Origin: Acidobacteria bacterium Ga0074141
GTDB taxonomy: Bacteria; Acidobacteriota; Blastocatellia; Pyrinomonadales; Pyrinomonadaceae
Direction of reading: 5' to 3'
DNA: 64,000 bases
Assembly (NCBI GenBank): GCA_001464665.1
Contig: LNDP01000023.1
Location: 780,157-844,156 of the forward strand
A model generated the notes under the pieces. The model had not been told where the DNA came from and made no database searches. It saw nothing but the letters and a program-made list of their open reading frames with translations. The position numbers were made by a program, and so were the translations under genes. How positions within the stretch are numbered: the stretch's first letter is position 1; each line of letters begins with the position of its first letter. Positions 55,327 to 64,000 of this stretch are shown one piece after another.

Positions 55327-57180
55327 ATGATGACTGGAAAAACGCGCTCGATCTTACTCCGTTCCCTTATTTTTTCGTTCGCTTTGACGTTTATGTTCAA
55401 GACCGTATCTGCCGAGACCGCCGCCGAACGCCCGACGCAGCAGGCCGTCCCGGAGATCAGCTACACGGTCTCGATGTCAAAGCCCTGGACGCACCTGCTT
55501 GAGGTAGAAATGCGTGTCCGTTGGTCCGCGATGCCGCAGGACCTTGACCTGAAAATGCCTGTCTGGACGCCGGGAAGTTACCTCGTCCGCGAATATTCGC
55601 GGCATGTGCAGGACTTTGCGGCGAAGGATGCCGCCGACAACCCGCTCGCTTGGGAAAAGACAAGCAAGAATACGTGGCGGATCAAAGGAGCGAAGGGCCG
55701 AGAGGTCGTTGCGACCTATCGCGTTTATTCGAACGAGCTTACGGTCCGGACCAACGAACTCAACGACGAGCACGCTTTTTGGAATAACGCCGCCCTGCTA
55801 TTTTTCCCCGCCGGCCAGCTAAAGGCACCTTCAAAGATAAGGGTCGTGCCGTACGGCAATTGGAAGGTCGCGACGGGTTTGCGGCCGGTCGCCGGCGAGG
55901 CGAACACATTCACCGCACCGGACTACGACATCCTCTACGATTCGCCGTTTCAGGTCAGCGACTTTAAAGAGAAGACATTCCAGGTCGCCGGCCGACCGCA
56001 CCGGATCGTCGTAACGGGCGAGGGCAATTACGACCTCGACCAAATGGCTGAAGATACCGCGAAGATCGGCGAAGCGGGCATCGCGATCTTTGGCGAGCTT
56101 CCGGTCGATGATTACCTGATTATCCTTAATCTCCGCGGCCGCGGCGGACTCGAACACCTGAACTCGACCGCTCTACAGTGGAACAGGTTTGGCTTTCAGC
56201 CTCGCTCGCAGTACATCAATTATCTCCGCCTCGTCGCTCACGAATATTTCCACCTCTGGAACGTAAAGCGGATCAGGCCCGACGTGCTCGGCCCCTTCGA
56301 TTACGAGAATGAGAACTATACAAAGCTGCTTTGGGTCGCCGAGGGAACGACCGCCTACTATGAGGACGTGCTCGTCCGTCGTGCCGGCCTGATAACGCCC
56401 GAGGAAAACCTTGAAGCAAAGGCCTCAATGATCAGCGACCTGCAGAACCGGCCCGGACGGTTTCAGACGAGCCTCGAGGAATCGAGCTTTGATGCGTGGA
56501 TCAAGTTTTACCGGCCGGATGAAAATGCGGTAAACAATCAGATCTCTTATTACGACAAGGGCGAGATCGTCAATATGCTGCTCGATATCGAGATCCGCAC
56601 CGCCTCCGGCCATCAGCGTTCGCTCGATACGGTTATGCGCGCCCTTTATGAAGACTTTTACAAACGCGGCCGCAACTTCACGCCCGCCGACTTTCAGCGT
56701 GCCTCCGAGGCGGCAGCCGGACGGAGCCTGAATGACTTTTTCACAAAGTACATCTCGGGCCGCGACGAGATACAGTATAATTCGATCCTTCAGGGTATCG
56801 GGCTCAGGCTTCAGGCCGGACTTCCGGCCAATAGGCCCGCATACATCGGTGCGAATCTCGCCGAGACGGACGGACGGCTGATCGTCCGCTCGGTTCCGGC
56901 CGGCACACCGGCACATGAACAGGGACTGAACTTTAACGACCAGATCGTCGCCCTTGACGGGCACCGAGCTTCGAACTCTTTTCTTCAGACTTACATCGGC
57001 GAGAAGAAGCCCGGCGACAAGGTTCGAATGACGATCTTTCGGCACGACCGCCTGCGGGATATCGAATTTACGCTTGGTGTAAACGAACGCGTTGTTTATC
57101 GTTTCATCAAGGAGCCTCAACCGACCGCCGAGCAGCGTGCGGGGTATGAGCGGTATTTTGGCGTCGCCATTGATCGATAA
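55327..57180 (+). CDS. M61-family glycyl aminopeptidase with PDZ domain
   Basis: The 617-residue secreted metallopeptidase has a signal peptide (SLIFSFALTFMFKTVSAE), an N-terminal beta domain, the zinc site H305-H309 in LVAHEYFHLWNVKRIRP, a third Glu in LLWVAEGTTAYYEDV, and a C-terminal PDZ domain (about 510-600; IVRSVPAGTPAHEQGLNFND). The start ATG at 55327 is used; a TTG two codons upstream is not needed. Members cleave N-terminal Gly or Ala from peptides. It is followed by a lipoprotein gene at nine bases. Confidence 0.93.
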   Translation: MMTGKTRSILLRSLIFSFALTFMFKTVSAETAAERPTQQAVPEISYTVSMSKPWTHLLEVEMRVRWSAMPQDLDLKMPVWTPGSYLVREYSRHVQDFAAKDAADNPLAWEKTSKNTWRIKGAKGREVVATYRVYSNELTVRTNELNDEHAFWNNAALLFFPAGQLKAPSKIRVVPYGNWKVATGLRPVAGEANTFTAPDYDILYDSPFQVSDFKEKTFQVAGRPHRIVVTGEGNYDLDQMAEDTAKIGEAGIAIFGELPVDDYLIILNLRGRGGLEHLNSTALQWNRFGFQPRSQYINYLRLVAHEYFHLWNVKRIRPDVLGPFDYENENYTKLLWVAEGTTAYYEDVLVRRAGLITPEENLEAKASMISDLQNRPGRFQTSLEESSFDAWIKFYRPDENAVNNQISYYDKGEIVNMLLDIEIRTASGHQRSLDTVMRALYEDFYKRGRNFTPADFQRASEAAAGRSLNDFFTKYISGRDEIQYNSILQGIGLRLQAGLPANRPAYIGANLAETDGRLIVRSVPAGTPAHEQGLNFNDQIVALDGHRASNSFLQTYIGEKKPGDKVRMTIFRHDRLRDIEFTLGVNERVVYRFIKEPQPTAEQRAGYERYFGVAIDR

Positions 57181-57189
57181 ATCGATAAT

Positions 57190-58473
57190 ATGTCTTCCCG
57201 ATTTCGCATTTCCGCCGCAGCTTTGATCGGTTGTGTTTTGTTCGCTTCATCGTGCGGCACCGCAACACCCGAAGCGGGACCGGTCGCGGCTCCGACGGCG
57301 CTCAGCGACGTGCCGGCCGTCCGGCTCAACTATCGTTACGAGCCCGACATTCCGCCGCCGCCGATCAATGATCCGGCGCCCGAGGAATTTAATGCCGCCG
57401 TCCGCGACCACTTCACCAACACGCGGCCGGACGACATTCTCGACCGCACGGTCACCTCGCCGGACAAGAACCGTATTGCAGTCGTTTATCATCGCCCCGG
57501 CGACCTCTCGGCCGAGTTTCGGCTCGATATCTATTCGGCCGATGGCAAATTGCTAAGCAAGGTGACGCCGGATAACATGGCCGTCCATTTTCCGGATACG
57601 ATCGTTTGGTCGCCGGACTCGGCAAATCTTGCTTTCGCAGCGATGATCCGCGGCGAGAATGGAGACGGCCCGCCCGAGCCCGGAGCTTCGCCTTCGCCGA
57701 CCCCTGCACCCGCAGTAGAGGAACCGGTCGATGGCGATGCGACCGATCCAACGCCAACCCCCGAAACGACCCCGACACCCGAAGGCGAACCGACTCCGAC
57801 GCCGCCGACCGGCGTGCTGGCCTTTCGGACCGAGCAGATCTATTTGTGCGATGCGAATGGCGGGCTTGTCCGGCCGCTGACGCAGAACGAGGGCTTGCTC
57901 TATTTCTATTATGCGTGGGCACCCGATAGCTCGGCACTCGTCGCTCTCGCGGCGACCATCCGTGAATGGCAGTATCTCGAGAGCGTTGCCGGAAGCAAGG
58001 GCGAGTCTTTTACTCCGGTGGGCCGTCCGCGAATGATCGAAAAGAACGGCCGCGAACGCCGGCTCGATGACGGCCTGACGGCGGTAAAGCCGGTATGGTC
58101 GCCGGATTCATCAAAGATCGCGGCTGCCTTTGAACATCAACTCCGCGTCTATGATGCCGATGGCTCGCCTCCGACTCAATCATCGATCCCGCTTCGCAAC
58201 GGCCTTCTGCTTTCATCGCAGGAATTCGAACGGCGTCAGGGCGGCGAAGTACCCGAGGAAAATGCGAATCAGCCGGGCCCGACAACGCTTCCCGACCCGA
58301 CGAAGCTTCCTTCGTTCAATCCAATAGTTTTGCTCCACTGGGAAACGGACCAGATATTGAACTTTCAAACGGTGTTCATCAAGCGGATGGCAAATCAGGC
58401 CGATAGCATCTTCAGCTTTGCCCGCTGGCACCGCGTCATCCTCTCGCCGCAGGTTGCACCCGTAGCCCGATAA
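57190..58473 (+). CDS. Lipoprotein with WD40/TolB-like propeller and a Pro/Thr-rich linker
   Basis: The 427-residue product has a lipobox at LFASSC. Beta-propeller blades are seen in FPDTIVWSPDSANLAFAAMI, YYAWAPDSSALVALAATI and AVKPVWSPDSSKIAAAFEHQ (PD40-type SPDS motifs). Between the first and second blades there is a long Pro/Thr-rich linker (SPSPTPAPAVEEPVDG, then PTPTPE repeats), a probable spacer from the membrane. The gene follows the M61 peptidase and precedes a DinB gene at three bases. Its role is unknown. Confidence 0.82.
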   Translation: MSSRFRISAAALIGCVLFASSCGTATPEAGPVAAPTALSDVPAVRLNYRYEPDIPPPPINDPAPEEFNAAVRDHFTNTRPDDILDRTVTSPDKNRIAVVYHRPGDLSAEFRLDIYSADGKLLSKVTPDNMAVHFPDTIVWSPDSANLAFAAMIRGENGDGPPEPGASPSPTPAPAVEEPVDGDATDPTPTPETTPTPEGEPTPTPPTGVLAFRTEQIYLCDANGGLVRPLTQNEGLLYFYYAWAPDSSALVALAATIREWQYLESVAGSKGESFTPVGRPRMIEKNGRERRLDDGLTAVKPVWSPDSSKIAAAFEHQLRVYDADGSPPTQSSIPLRNGLLLSSQEFERRQGGEVPEENANQPGPTTLPDPTKLPSFNPIVLLHWETDQILNFQTVFIKRMANQADSIFSFARWHRVILSPQVAPVAR

Positions 58474-58476
58474 CAT

Positions 58477-59010
58477 ATGAAGTTCGATTCGATTGAGGAC
58501 ATCTACCGCACCAACGCAGAGATCGCCGCGGAGCTTAAAGCGCTCGTCGCGGGCCTTTCTTCAGAGACGGCCGAAAGCCGGCCCGATGGCGAAAAATGGT
58601 CGATCGCCGAGATCGTCGAACACCTTGCGATGGTCGAGGACGGAATGTCCCGCATCTGCGCGAAGCTCATCGGCAAAGCCGAAAAGGATGGCGATGCGTC
58701 GAACGGCACCATCTCGATCACCAGCATCTTTGAAGAACGCGGCGTTGCCATTGCCAAGATCAAGGTCGAGGCTCCCGAGATGGTCCATCCGACCAGCGAA
58801 CGGAGCATTAACGAATCGTTCGCAACGATGGCCGAAGCGAACGCCCGGCTCGAACAGATCAAACCGCTCTTCGATCAGTTTGATGGAAATAAGCACCGCT
58901 TTCCGCATCCATTTTTCGGCGAACTTTCGGCGATCGAGTGGCTCGTCCTCGTCGGCCAACATAAAGCCCGCCATATCGCTCAAATTCGTCGGCTGACTGC
59001 CGCGAATTAG
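58477..59010 (+). CDS. DinB-family protein
   Basis: The 177-residue product matches the DinB_2 type: SRPDGEKWSIAEIVEHLAMV (His ligand in the second helix), ELSAIEWLVLVGQHKARHIAQ (two His near the end). It forms a four-helix metal-binding bundle. It is unrelated in sequence detail to the DinB gene at 44967-45506. It follows the lipoprotein stop by three bases. The enzyme role is not known. Confidence 0.88.
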   Translation: MKFDSIEDIYRTNAEIAAELKALVAGLSSETAESRPDGEKWSIAEIVEHLAMVEDGMSRICAKLIGKAEKDGDASNGTISITSIFEERGVAIAKIKVEAPEMVHPTSERSINESFATMAEANARLEQIKPLFDQFDGNKHRFPHPFFGELSAIEWLVLVGQHKARHIAQIRRLTAAN

Positions 59011-59068
59011 AACGATCCACGTTACACAGATTTCAGCGCGCACTGTTATAAAGTTTCATTGTTGATGC

Positions 59069-59074
59069 TATAAT
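59069..59074 (+). promoter_or_regulatory. Extended -10 element before murA
   Basis: TG-C-TATAAT lies 35 bases before the murA ATG with no good -35. It predicts a start near 59081, inside the hairpin described next. Confidence 0.5.
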
Positions 59075-59077
59075 TTT

Positions 59078-59104
59078 GCCTTACGCTTCGGAGGGCGTTT
59101 TTTT
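59078..59104 (+). terminator. Hairpin with U-tract between DinB and murA
   Basis: GCCTT pairs with GAGGGC-side bases (59078-59096, with one wobble and a bulge), followed by seven Ts (59098-59104). It could end the upstream operon or act as an attenuator for murA, whose ATG follows five bases later. The stem is short, so this is moderate. Confidence 0.5.
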
Positions 59105-59109
59105 CTGTT

Positions 59110-60402
59110 ATGGATAAGTTTCTGATCCGCGGCGGGCGTCCGCTGAGCGGTACTGTAAAGATAAGTGGGGCAAAGAACTCGGCACTTCCATGCCTTGCGG
59201 CCACGCTTCTTACGCCGGAGACGGTGACGCTCCGTAACATCCCTTACGTTAAAGATCTGATCACACAGCGGCGGCTGCTTGAGGACCTCGGGGCAACCGT
59301 TTTGACGCCCGAGCTTCGGACGCACGTTGTGACAGCGAAGAACGTCGATACCTACGAGGCCCCGTATGAGCTCGTCCGGACGATGCGTGCGAGCGTGCTC
59401 GCTCTCGGTCCGTTGCTTGCCAGATTTGGAAAGGCGAAGGTGAGCCTGCCCGGCGGGTGCGCCATCGGCACGCGGCCGATCGATCTTCATTTGCGTGCTT
59501 TTGAAGCATTGGGCGCAAACGTCTCGCTCGAATCGGGCGATGTCGTTGCGACCGCTCCGAAAGGCCGCCTGGTCGGTGCCGAGATCGCGTTTGAAAAGGT
59601 CACCGTAACGGGAACAGAGAACGTGATGATGGCCGCCTCGCTCGCCGATGGGACGACCATCATCCGCAACGCCGCCCGCGAACCCGAGATCGAGGATCTT
59701 GCCGAGCTGCTCAATAAAATGGGGGCGAAGATCGCCGGAGCCGGCACGGAGACGATGACCATCGAGGGCGTTGAAGCTCTTGGCTGGGCCGAGCACGACA
59801 TCATCGCCGACCGCATTGAGACTGGCACGTTCATCGTCGCGGCCGCGATCACCGGCGGCGAGCTTGAGATAGAGAATTGCCGCCCCGACCACCTTACGGC
59901 CGTCATCGCAAAGCTCCGCGAGGTGGGTGTTATCATCGAGCAGACCTCGCCGACCTCGCTGCACGTTCAGCTTGGGGTAGCTCCGCTTTCTGCCCGCGAT
60001 GTGACGACCGAGCCGCACCCCGACTTCCCGACCGACATGCAGGCCCAATACATGGCGCTGATGACGCAGGCCGAAGGCGTCTCGCACGTGACCGAAACGA
60101 TCTTCGAGAACCGCTTTATGCACGCCTCGGAGCTTGTCCGGATGGGCGCAGATATTCACATAACCGGCAATACGGCGACCGTCCGCGGCAAGACGACGCT
60201 CAATGGTGCGCCCGTCATCGCGTCTGACCTAAGGGCCTCGGCGTCGCTAGTCCTCGCCGGGCTCTGCGCCGAGGGCGAGACGACGATCGACCGCGTTTAC
60301 CACATCGACCGCGGCTACGAGACGATCGTCCGAAAGCTCAAGGCCGTCGGCGCCGATATCGAACGGGTAAAGGACGAAGGCGCGTTCAATGCCGATGTCT
60401 AG
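59110..60402 (+). CDS. murA: UDP-N-acetylglucosamine 1-carboxyvinyltransferase
   Basis: This enzyme transfers enolpyruvate from PEP to UDP-GlcNAc, the first committed step of peptidoglycan synthesis. It has 430 residues, a standard length. The sequence KISGAKNSALPCLAATLLTP and the PEP-site cysteine C117 in VSLPGGCAIGTRPIDLHL (the fosfomycin target) are clear. DFPTDMQAQYMALMTQAEGV also matches. It forms a likely transcription unit with the HIT gene 60 bases downstream. Confidence 0.98.
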   Translation: MDKFLIRGGRPLSGTVKISGAKNSALPCLAATLLTPETVTLRNIPYVKDLITQRRLLEDLGATVLTPELRTHVVTAKNVDTYEAPYELVRTMRASVLALGPLLARFGKAKVSLPGGCAIGTRPIDLHLRAFEALGANVSLESGDVVATAPKGRLVGAEIAFEKVTVTGTENVMMAASLADGTTIIRNAAREPEIEDLAELLNKMGAKIAGAGTETMTIEGVEALGWAEHDIIADRIETGTFIVAAAITGGELEIENCRPDHLTAVIAKLREVGVIIEQTSPTSLHVQLGVAPLSARDVTTEPHPDFPTDMQAQYMALMTQAEGVSHVTETIFENRFMHASELVRMGADIHITGNTATVRGKTTLNGAPVIASDLRASASLVLAGLCAEGETTIDRVYHIDRGYETIVRKLKAVGADIERVKDEGAFNADV

Positions 60403-60462
60403 CCGGCCCGCCATCGTTTCATTTACCAAGTCCCGTTGTGCTTAAATAGAAGGACGATGTCG

Positions 60463-60807
60463 ATGCCAGATTGCCTGTTCTGTAAAATAATTGCCGGCGA
60501 AATTCCGTCCGCGAGGGTCTATGAGGACGATCAGTGCATCGCCTTTGACGACATCTCGCCGCAGGCCCCGACGCATATCCTGATCGTCCCGAGGCAGCAC
60601 ATCGAATCTCTTGATAAGGCCGACGGAATGGATCGGAGTTCGGTCGGGCATCTGCTCCTTGCAGCGGCAAGTATCGCCCGCGATAAGGGTTTTGCCGAAT
60701 CCGGCTATCGGGTTGTTATAAATACGAATGAGGATGGCGGGCAGACCGTTTTTCATCTTCACATTCACCTTTTGGCAGGCCGGCCGTTCGTATTTCCGCC
60801 GGGGTAG
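60463..60807 (+). CDS. HIT-family protein (HinT-type nucleotide hydrolase)
   Basis: The 114-residue product starts MPDCLFCKIIAGEIPSARVY, the standard HinT N-terminus. AGAAGG lies nine bases before ATG 60463, which decides against the ATG two codons earlier. The HIT triad HLHIHLLAGRPF is present, and CLFC is the usual Cys pair. The enzyme hydrolyses phosphoramidates such as AMP-lysine. It is followed at four bases by a lipoprotein gene. Confidence 0.95.
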   Translation: MPDCLFCKIIAGEIPSARVYEDDQCIAFDDISPQAPTHILIVPRQHIESLDKADGMDRSSVGHLLLAAASIARDKGFAESGYRVVINTNEDGGQTVFHLHIHLLAGRPFVFPPG

Positions 60808-60811
60808 TTTT

Positions 60812-61687
60812 ATGTTCAAGCTCTTGGCGTCAATGGTTTTGTTGTTTGCGGCTGCGTTCTTTGCGGCCTGTTCCGGCTCGGGGCCGACGGCCGAAAATGC
60901 GAATGTCGCCGCCGAACCCACGCCAATGGCAAACGCGGCGGACTACACTGATGCAAACCTGGCCTTGACGGATGGCGTCAAGCAACTTGAAACCGGCGAT
61001 ACTGAAAAGGCGATCGAGCTTTTGAATCGTGCGGTCGAGATCAACCCCGACCTCGCCGAGGCGTATTTCAGGCTCGGTATTGCTCATGCCTTGATAGAAT
61101 TTCGCGACCAGATGGCCGCCGAGCAGCAGATCGAACCGACCGAAACTCCGGCGAACTCGAAAGAAAAACCGGCCAAACCGCAATCAGTGCTCGCCTTTGA
61201 AAAGGCGGTCGAGGCATATAAAAAGCTGATCGAAGCCAACGACGAAGACCACAACGCCTATTACAATCTCGGCCGGTCCTATAACAAACTCAATGAAGAT
61301 GAAGACGCTGCTCGTGCACTGCGGCAAGCCGTAAAGCTCAACCCGGACGACACAGAATATCAGCAGGAACTGGGAGCGGTTCTCATCAAGCTCGCCAAAT
61401 ATTCCGAAGCGGTCGGGGTGCTCAAGAAGTCGGTCGAACTCGACGCCGACAACATCGAAGCCCTCGAGCTTCTTGAAAGAGCCGAGGCCGGCCAGAAGCG
61501 GGTCAGCTTTACCGTAATGCCCGGCGACGACAAGCGAAATGCGAATTCGAACGCAAACGCGGCGGCGAACACGGCCACGGGCTCCAACACGAAACCCGCG
61601 GCGAACACCACAAAGACGCCCGAGCCGCGGCCAACCCGACCGCCGCAAACGCCACCACCTGCGGCAAATCGACCCAGATCAAACTAG
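60812..61687 (+). CDS. TPR-repeat lipoprotein
   Basis: The 291-residue product has a signal LLASMVLLFAAAFFAAC with the lipobox AAC. Three to four TPRs follow: AIELLNRAVEINPDLAEAYF, YYNLGRSYNKLNEDEDAARAL, AVGVLKKSVELDADNIEALE. The C-terminus is low complexity (ANAAANTATGSNTKP and PRPTRPPQTPPPAANRP). TPR lipoproteins often take part in envelope assembly. The start ATG 60812 is clear of the HIT stop. Confidence 0.88.
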   Translation: MFKLLASMVLLFAAAFFAACSGSGPTAENANVAAEPTPMANAADYTDANLALTDGVKQLETGDTEKAIELLNRAVEINPDLAEAYFRLGIAHALIEFRDQMAAEQQIEPTETPANSKEKPAKPQSVLAFEKAVEAYKKLIEANDEDHNAYYNLGRSYNKLNEDEDAARALRQAVKLNPDDTEYQQELGAVLIKLAKYSEAVGVLKKSVELDADNIEALELLERAEAGQKRVSFTVMPGDDKRNANSNANAAANTATGSNTKPAANTTKTPEPRPTRPPQTPPPAANRPRSN

Positions 61688-61774
61688 ACCGTGTAGCCCT
61701 CTGACACACCCGGCAAACGTGTATCAACTTGACATCGCCCCGCCGCCGTCGCAAATTACGGGTTAGGCTTTACT

Positions 61775-63892
61775 ATGGCTTTGACCCGCATCGAACTCGA
61801 CGAACCGCGAGCACTTTCGCTCGAACGCAAGATCCACATGCACGAGGCCCGCGAGGGCATCATCGAGCGGCTGGCCCGCGACCTGCCGGAAAGCATCGAC
61901 CTCGAACGCTTTCTTAACGTCGTCGTTTCCGAGATCGGCCGAATGCTCGAGGCCGACCGCTGCGACGTGCTCCAGCTCGTTGATGAGAAAGAGCTGAAGA
62001 TAAGCCACGAGTGGCGGCGAGACGCAAAGATCCCGTCGAGCAAAGGCACGGTCATCCCGGTCGATGCAAAGCGGCTCGTCACGCAATTTGATATCTCAAA
62101 ACCGATCCGGATCAACGACACCGCAAAGACCAAGGACGCGACGCTCAAGTTCTTTGCAAAGGCGCTTGAGACGCGGTCGCTGCTGATCATCCCGATAAGG
62201 CTAAGCGGCGAGGTCATCGGCCTGCTCGGGCTCCACGATACGCGGCAGCCGCGTGTCTGGCTCGACGAGGAAGTGCAGTTCCTCGAATCCATCGCCCAGC
62301 AGCTCGCCATCGGATACCAATACACCCGGCTTTATGTAACTCAGGAGCAGGAAACGCGGCGCACGAACGCACTGCTTGAGATAGCCAACACGCTCAACTC
62401 GCACTCTGATTTCAACGAGGTTTCAGATCGTGCGCTCGAGCGGGCGATCAGCCTCGTCGGTGCCGATTACGGCGCGCTCGGCGTTATCGATAACGCCGGC
62501 GAACGCATTTCGCTGCAGTCGTTCAAGACCGCCGAGGGCATCACGCCCGGGAAGCTGCTGAAGATGGTCGAAGCACACGGCCGCTCGCTTCGGATCGATA
62601 CGTTTCCAGCGGTCGCCGACCTGATCCGCGACGGGAAAACGAAGTCGCTGACCGATTCGCAGCTTCCCTTGCCGATAAAAATAATCTTTAACCGCACGCT
62701 CGGCGGCAAGGCGGCATTGCTGACTCCGGTCCGCGTTGGCGGCGCGACCTATGGCCTGCTCGGCTTCGTCTGGGGCGAGGTTACGTCGTTTGAAAAGCAC
62801 GATGTTGCTTTGGTCGAGGGCATCGCCGACCAGATCGGCACCGCGCTCGAACGCGACCAACTCTCGGCCGAGGTTATGCGGCTCAAGGCCGAGCTCCATC
62901 AGCGGCAAAGCGAGATCATCGGCCAGGCGCCCTCGATCCGGCGGGCGATCGAGCTTGCACTCAACGTCGCCGATGCGAACGCGACCGTGCTGATCGAAGG
63001 CGAAAGCGGCACCGGCAAGGAACTGCTCGCCAACCTGATCCACTTCAATTCCGGCCGCGAAGACGGGCCATACGTAAAGATCAACTGCGGCGCGATCCCG
63101 GAGACGCTACTCGAATCCGAGCTCTTTGGCCACGAAAAAGGAGCCTTTACCGACGCCCGGAGCGACCGCCGCGGCAGGTTTGAAGAGGCCGATGGCGGAA
63201 CGCTTTTCCTCGACGAGATCGGCGAGATGCCGATGCAGGCACAGGTGAAGCTGCTCCGCGTTTTGCAGGACGGCGAGCTGACCCGCGTCGGCGGAAACAA
63301 GGTGATCAAGACCGACGTCCGCGTCGTCGCCGCGACCAACATTGACCTTGAACGGGCGGCCGAGGAAGGCCGATTTCGCCGAGATCTTTTCTATCGGCTC
63401 TCGGTCTTTCCGATCAAATTGCCGCCGCTCCGCGAACGGGTTGAGGACATTCACCCGCTCGTTTTCCATTTTCTGGAGCGGGCAAAAGAGAAGACCGGCC
63501 GCCATATCAACGGCATCTCAAAGGAGGCACTTCGTGCACTGGTCGCCTATGATTGGCCGGGCAATGTCCGCGAACTTGAGAACGCCATCGAGCGAGGGGT
63601 TATCATCGCCTCCGGGCGGCAGATCGAGCTCGACGACCTGCCCGACGCCATCGGCCGGACCGCCGACGACACCGAGGCCGTTAACCGCCATGAGCGAGCT
63701 GTCGCCGCCGCCGACGGAAGCGCCAAAGGCATCTTCATCGCCCTGCCCGCCTCAATGGAGCAGATCGAACGCCGGGCGATCGAAGCCACGCTCGAATACA
63801 CAGATAACGACAAATCCCGCGCCGCCCGCCTCCTAGACATCGGCCGCAAAACCCTCTACCGAAAGCTCGACCAATACGAAACCGAAGAATGA
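61775..63892 (+). CDS. GAF-GAF-AAA+-Fis transcriptional activator (sigma54 enhancer-binding type)
   Basis: The 705-residue protein has two GAF-like sensor domains (about 20-180 and 195-360), then an AAA+ domain with Walker A at about 409-416 ([12 protein letters not shown]), Walker B in [17 protein letters not shown], and the L1 loop GAFTDA (456-461) instead of the usual GAFTGA. The C-terminal Fis-type helix-turn-helix is [20 protein letters not shown]. The GAFTxA loop contacts sigma54, so the change may alter activity. Targets are not known. Confidence 0.93.
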   Translation: MALTRIELDEPRALSLERKIHMHEAREGIIERLARDLPESIDLERFLNVVVSEIGRMLEADRCDVLQLVDEKELKISHEWRRDAKIPSSKGTVIPVDAKRLVTQFDISKPIRINDTAKTKDATLKFFAKALETRSLLIIPIRLSGEVIGLLGLHDTRQPRVWLDEEVQFLESIAQQLAIGYQYTRLYVTQEQETRRTNALLEIANTLNSHSDFNEVSDRALERAISLVGADYGALGVIDNAGERISLQSFKTAEGITPGKLLKMVEAHGRSLRIDTFPAVADLIRDGKTKSLTDSQLPLPIKIIFNRTLGGKAALLTPVRVGGATYGLLGFVWGEVTSFEKHDVALVEGIADQIGTALERDQLSAEVMRLKAELHQRQSEIIGQAPSIRRAIELALNVADANATVLIEGESGTGKELLANLIHFNSGREDGPYVKINCGAIPETLLESELFGHEKGAFTDARSDRRGRFEEADGGTLFLDEIGEMPMQAQVKLLRVLQDGELTRVGGNKVIKTDVRVVAATNIDLERAAEEGRFRRDLFYRLSVFPIKLPPLRERVEDIHPLVFHFLERAKEKTGRHINGISKEALRALVAYDWPGNVRELENAIERGVIIASGRQIELDDLPDAIGRTADDTEAVNRHERAVAAADGSAKGIFIALPASMEQIERRAIEATLEYTDNDKSRAARLLDIGRKTLYRKLDQYETEE

Positions 63893-63897
63893 TCGTA

Positions 63898-63922
63898 TGG
63901 AGTTCCAGCTTTAGCTGGCTTC
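63898..63922. repeat. Hairpin repeat at the right edge
   Basis: CCAGC-TTTA-GCTGG (63905-63918) with outer GGA/TCC pairs forms a hairpin just after the regulator gene. A period-7 array (GGAACGC, GGAATTT, then GGAATC cut off) starts at 63981 and runs off the window. Confidence 0.6.
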
Positions 63923-64000
63923 CGGATCGGGATCTAATTGCAAAAGCCTGCACGCAAGTAAGGGCGATTCATCCGATTCCGGAACGCGGAATTTGGAATC

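Overview
The window looks like chromosomal DNA of a GC-rich Gram-negative bacterium, most likely an Acidobacteriota member of the Blastocatellia/Pyrinomonadaceae type. This is inferred from the large outer-membrane receptor with an N-terminal carboxypeptidase-regulatory-like domain, the WG-repeat, DinB and DUF4388 proteins, many lipoproteins, and intergenic arrays of degenerate 7-, 8- and 9-base repeats. No 16S gene is present, so the assignment is tentative. No prophage, integron or CRISPR array was seen.

Region 1 (1-9.4 kb, mostly minus strand): an OsmC peroxidase cut by the window edge; a higBA-type toxin-antitoxin pair with a readable promoter/operator; and a phenylalanine/tyrosine degradation group (phhA, hppD, hmgA) interleaved with GNAT acetyltransferases. 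One of these resembles AAC(3)-I aminoglycoside acetyltransferases. A REP-associated tyrosine transposase (RAYT) sits inside inverted REP-type repeats, and an Lrp/AsnC regulator is divergent from phhA. At 9.29-9.43 kb there is a promoter, a structured segment and a terminator on the minus strand: a candidate small RNA or riboregulatory leader.

Region 2 (9.5-24.4 kb): housekeeping and envelope genes: aldehyde dehydrogenase, HtrA protease, zinc alcohol dehydrogenase, lipoprotein, glyA, ligA, small membrane proteins, a DUF4388-DnaJ-TPR protein followed by an HD-GYP-like protein, and several uncharacterised genes.

Region 3 (24.4-41.1 kb, all plus strand): a starch/maltodextrin utilisation locus. 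A ROK-family regulator and the TonB-dependent receptor gene each carry the same operator, GTTTGTT-N5-AACAAAC, next to a sigma70-like promoter. Then follow three secreted GH13 amylases, MalQ, an MFS sugar transporter and a GH15 glucoamylase. The proposed flow is: starch is cut outside or in the periplasm, imported through the receptor and MFS carrier, and processed by MalQ. No SusD gene is present. Inverted arrays of period-7, -8 and -9 repeats occur between these genes, and two arrays run into coding sequence for signal peptides.

Region 4 (41.3-48.9 kb): a GNAT-type acyltransferase converges on an operon encoding a TANGO2/NRDE protein, an unusual DedA(VTT)-ATP-grasp fusion, DoxX and DinB proteins. 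Next comes a gltX-led chain with stop/start overlaps (gltX, an internally deleted glycosyltransferase, cupin, DUF1801). gltX carries two separate in-frame repeat insertions. A tRNA-Ser(GCU) follows.

Region 5 (49-64 kb): an outer-membrane barrel protein, a membrane sensor histidine kinase, an MFS drug-efflux protein, an M61 peptidase/lipoprotein/DinB unit, murA, a HIT protein, a TPR lipoprotein and a GAF-GAF-AAA+-Fis regulator.
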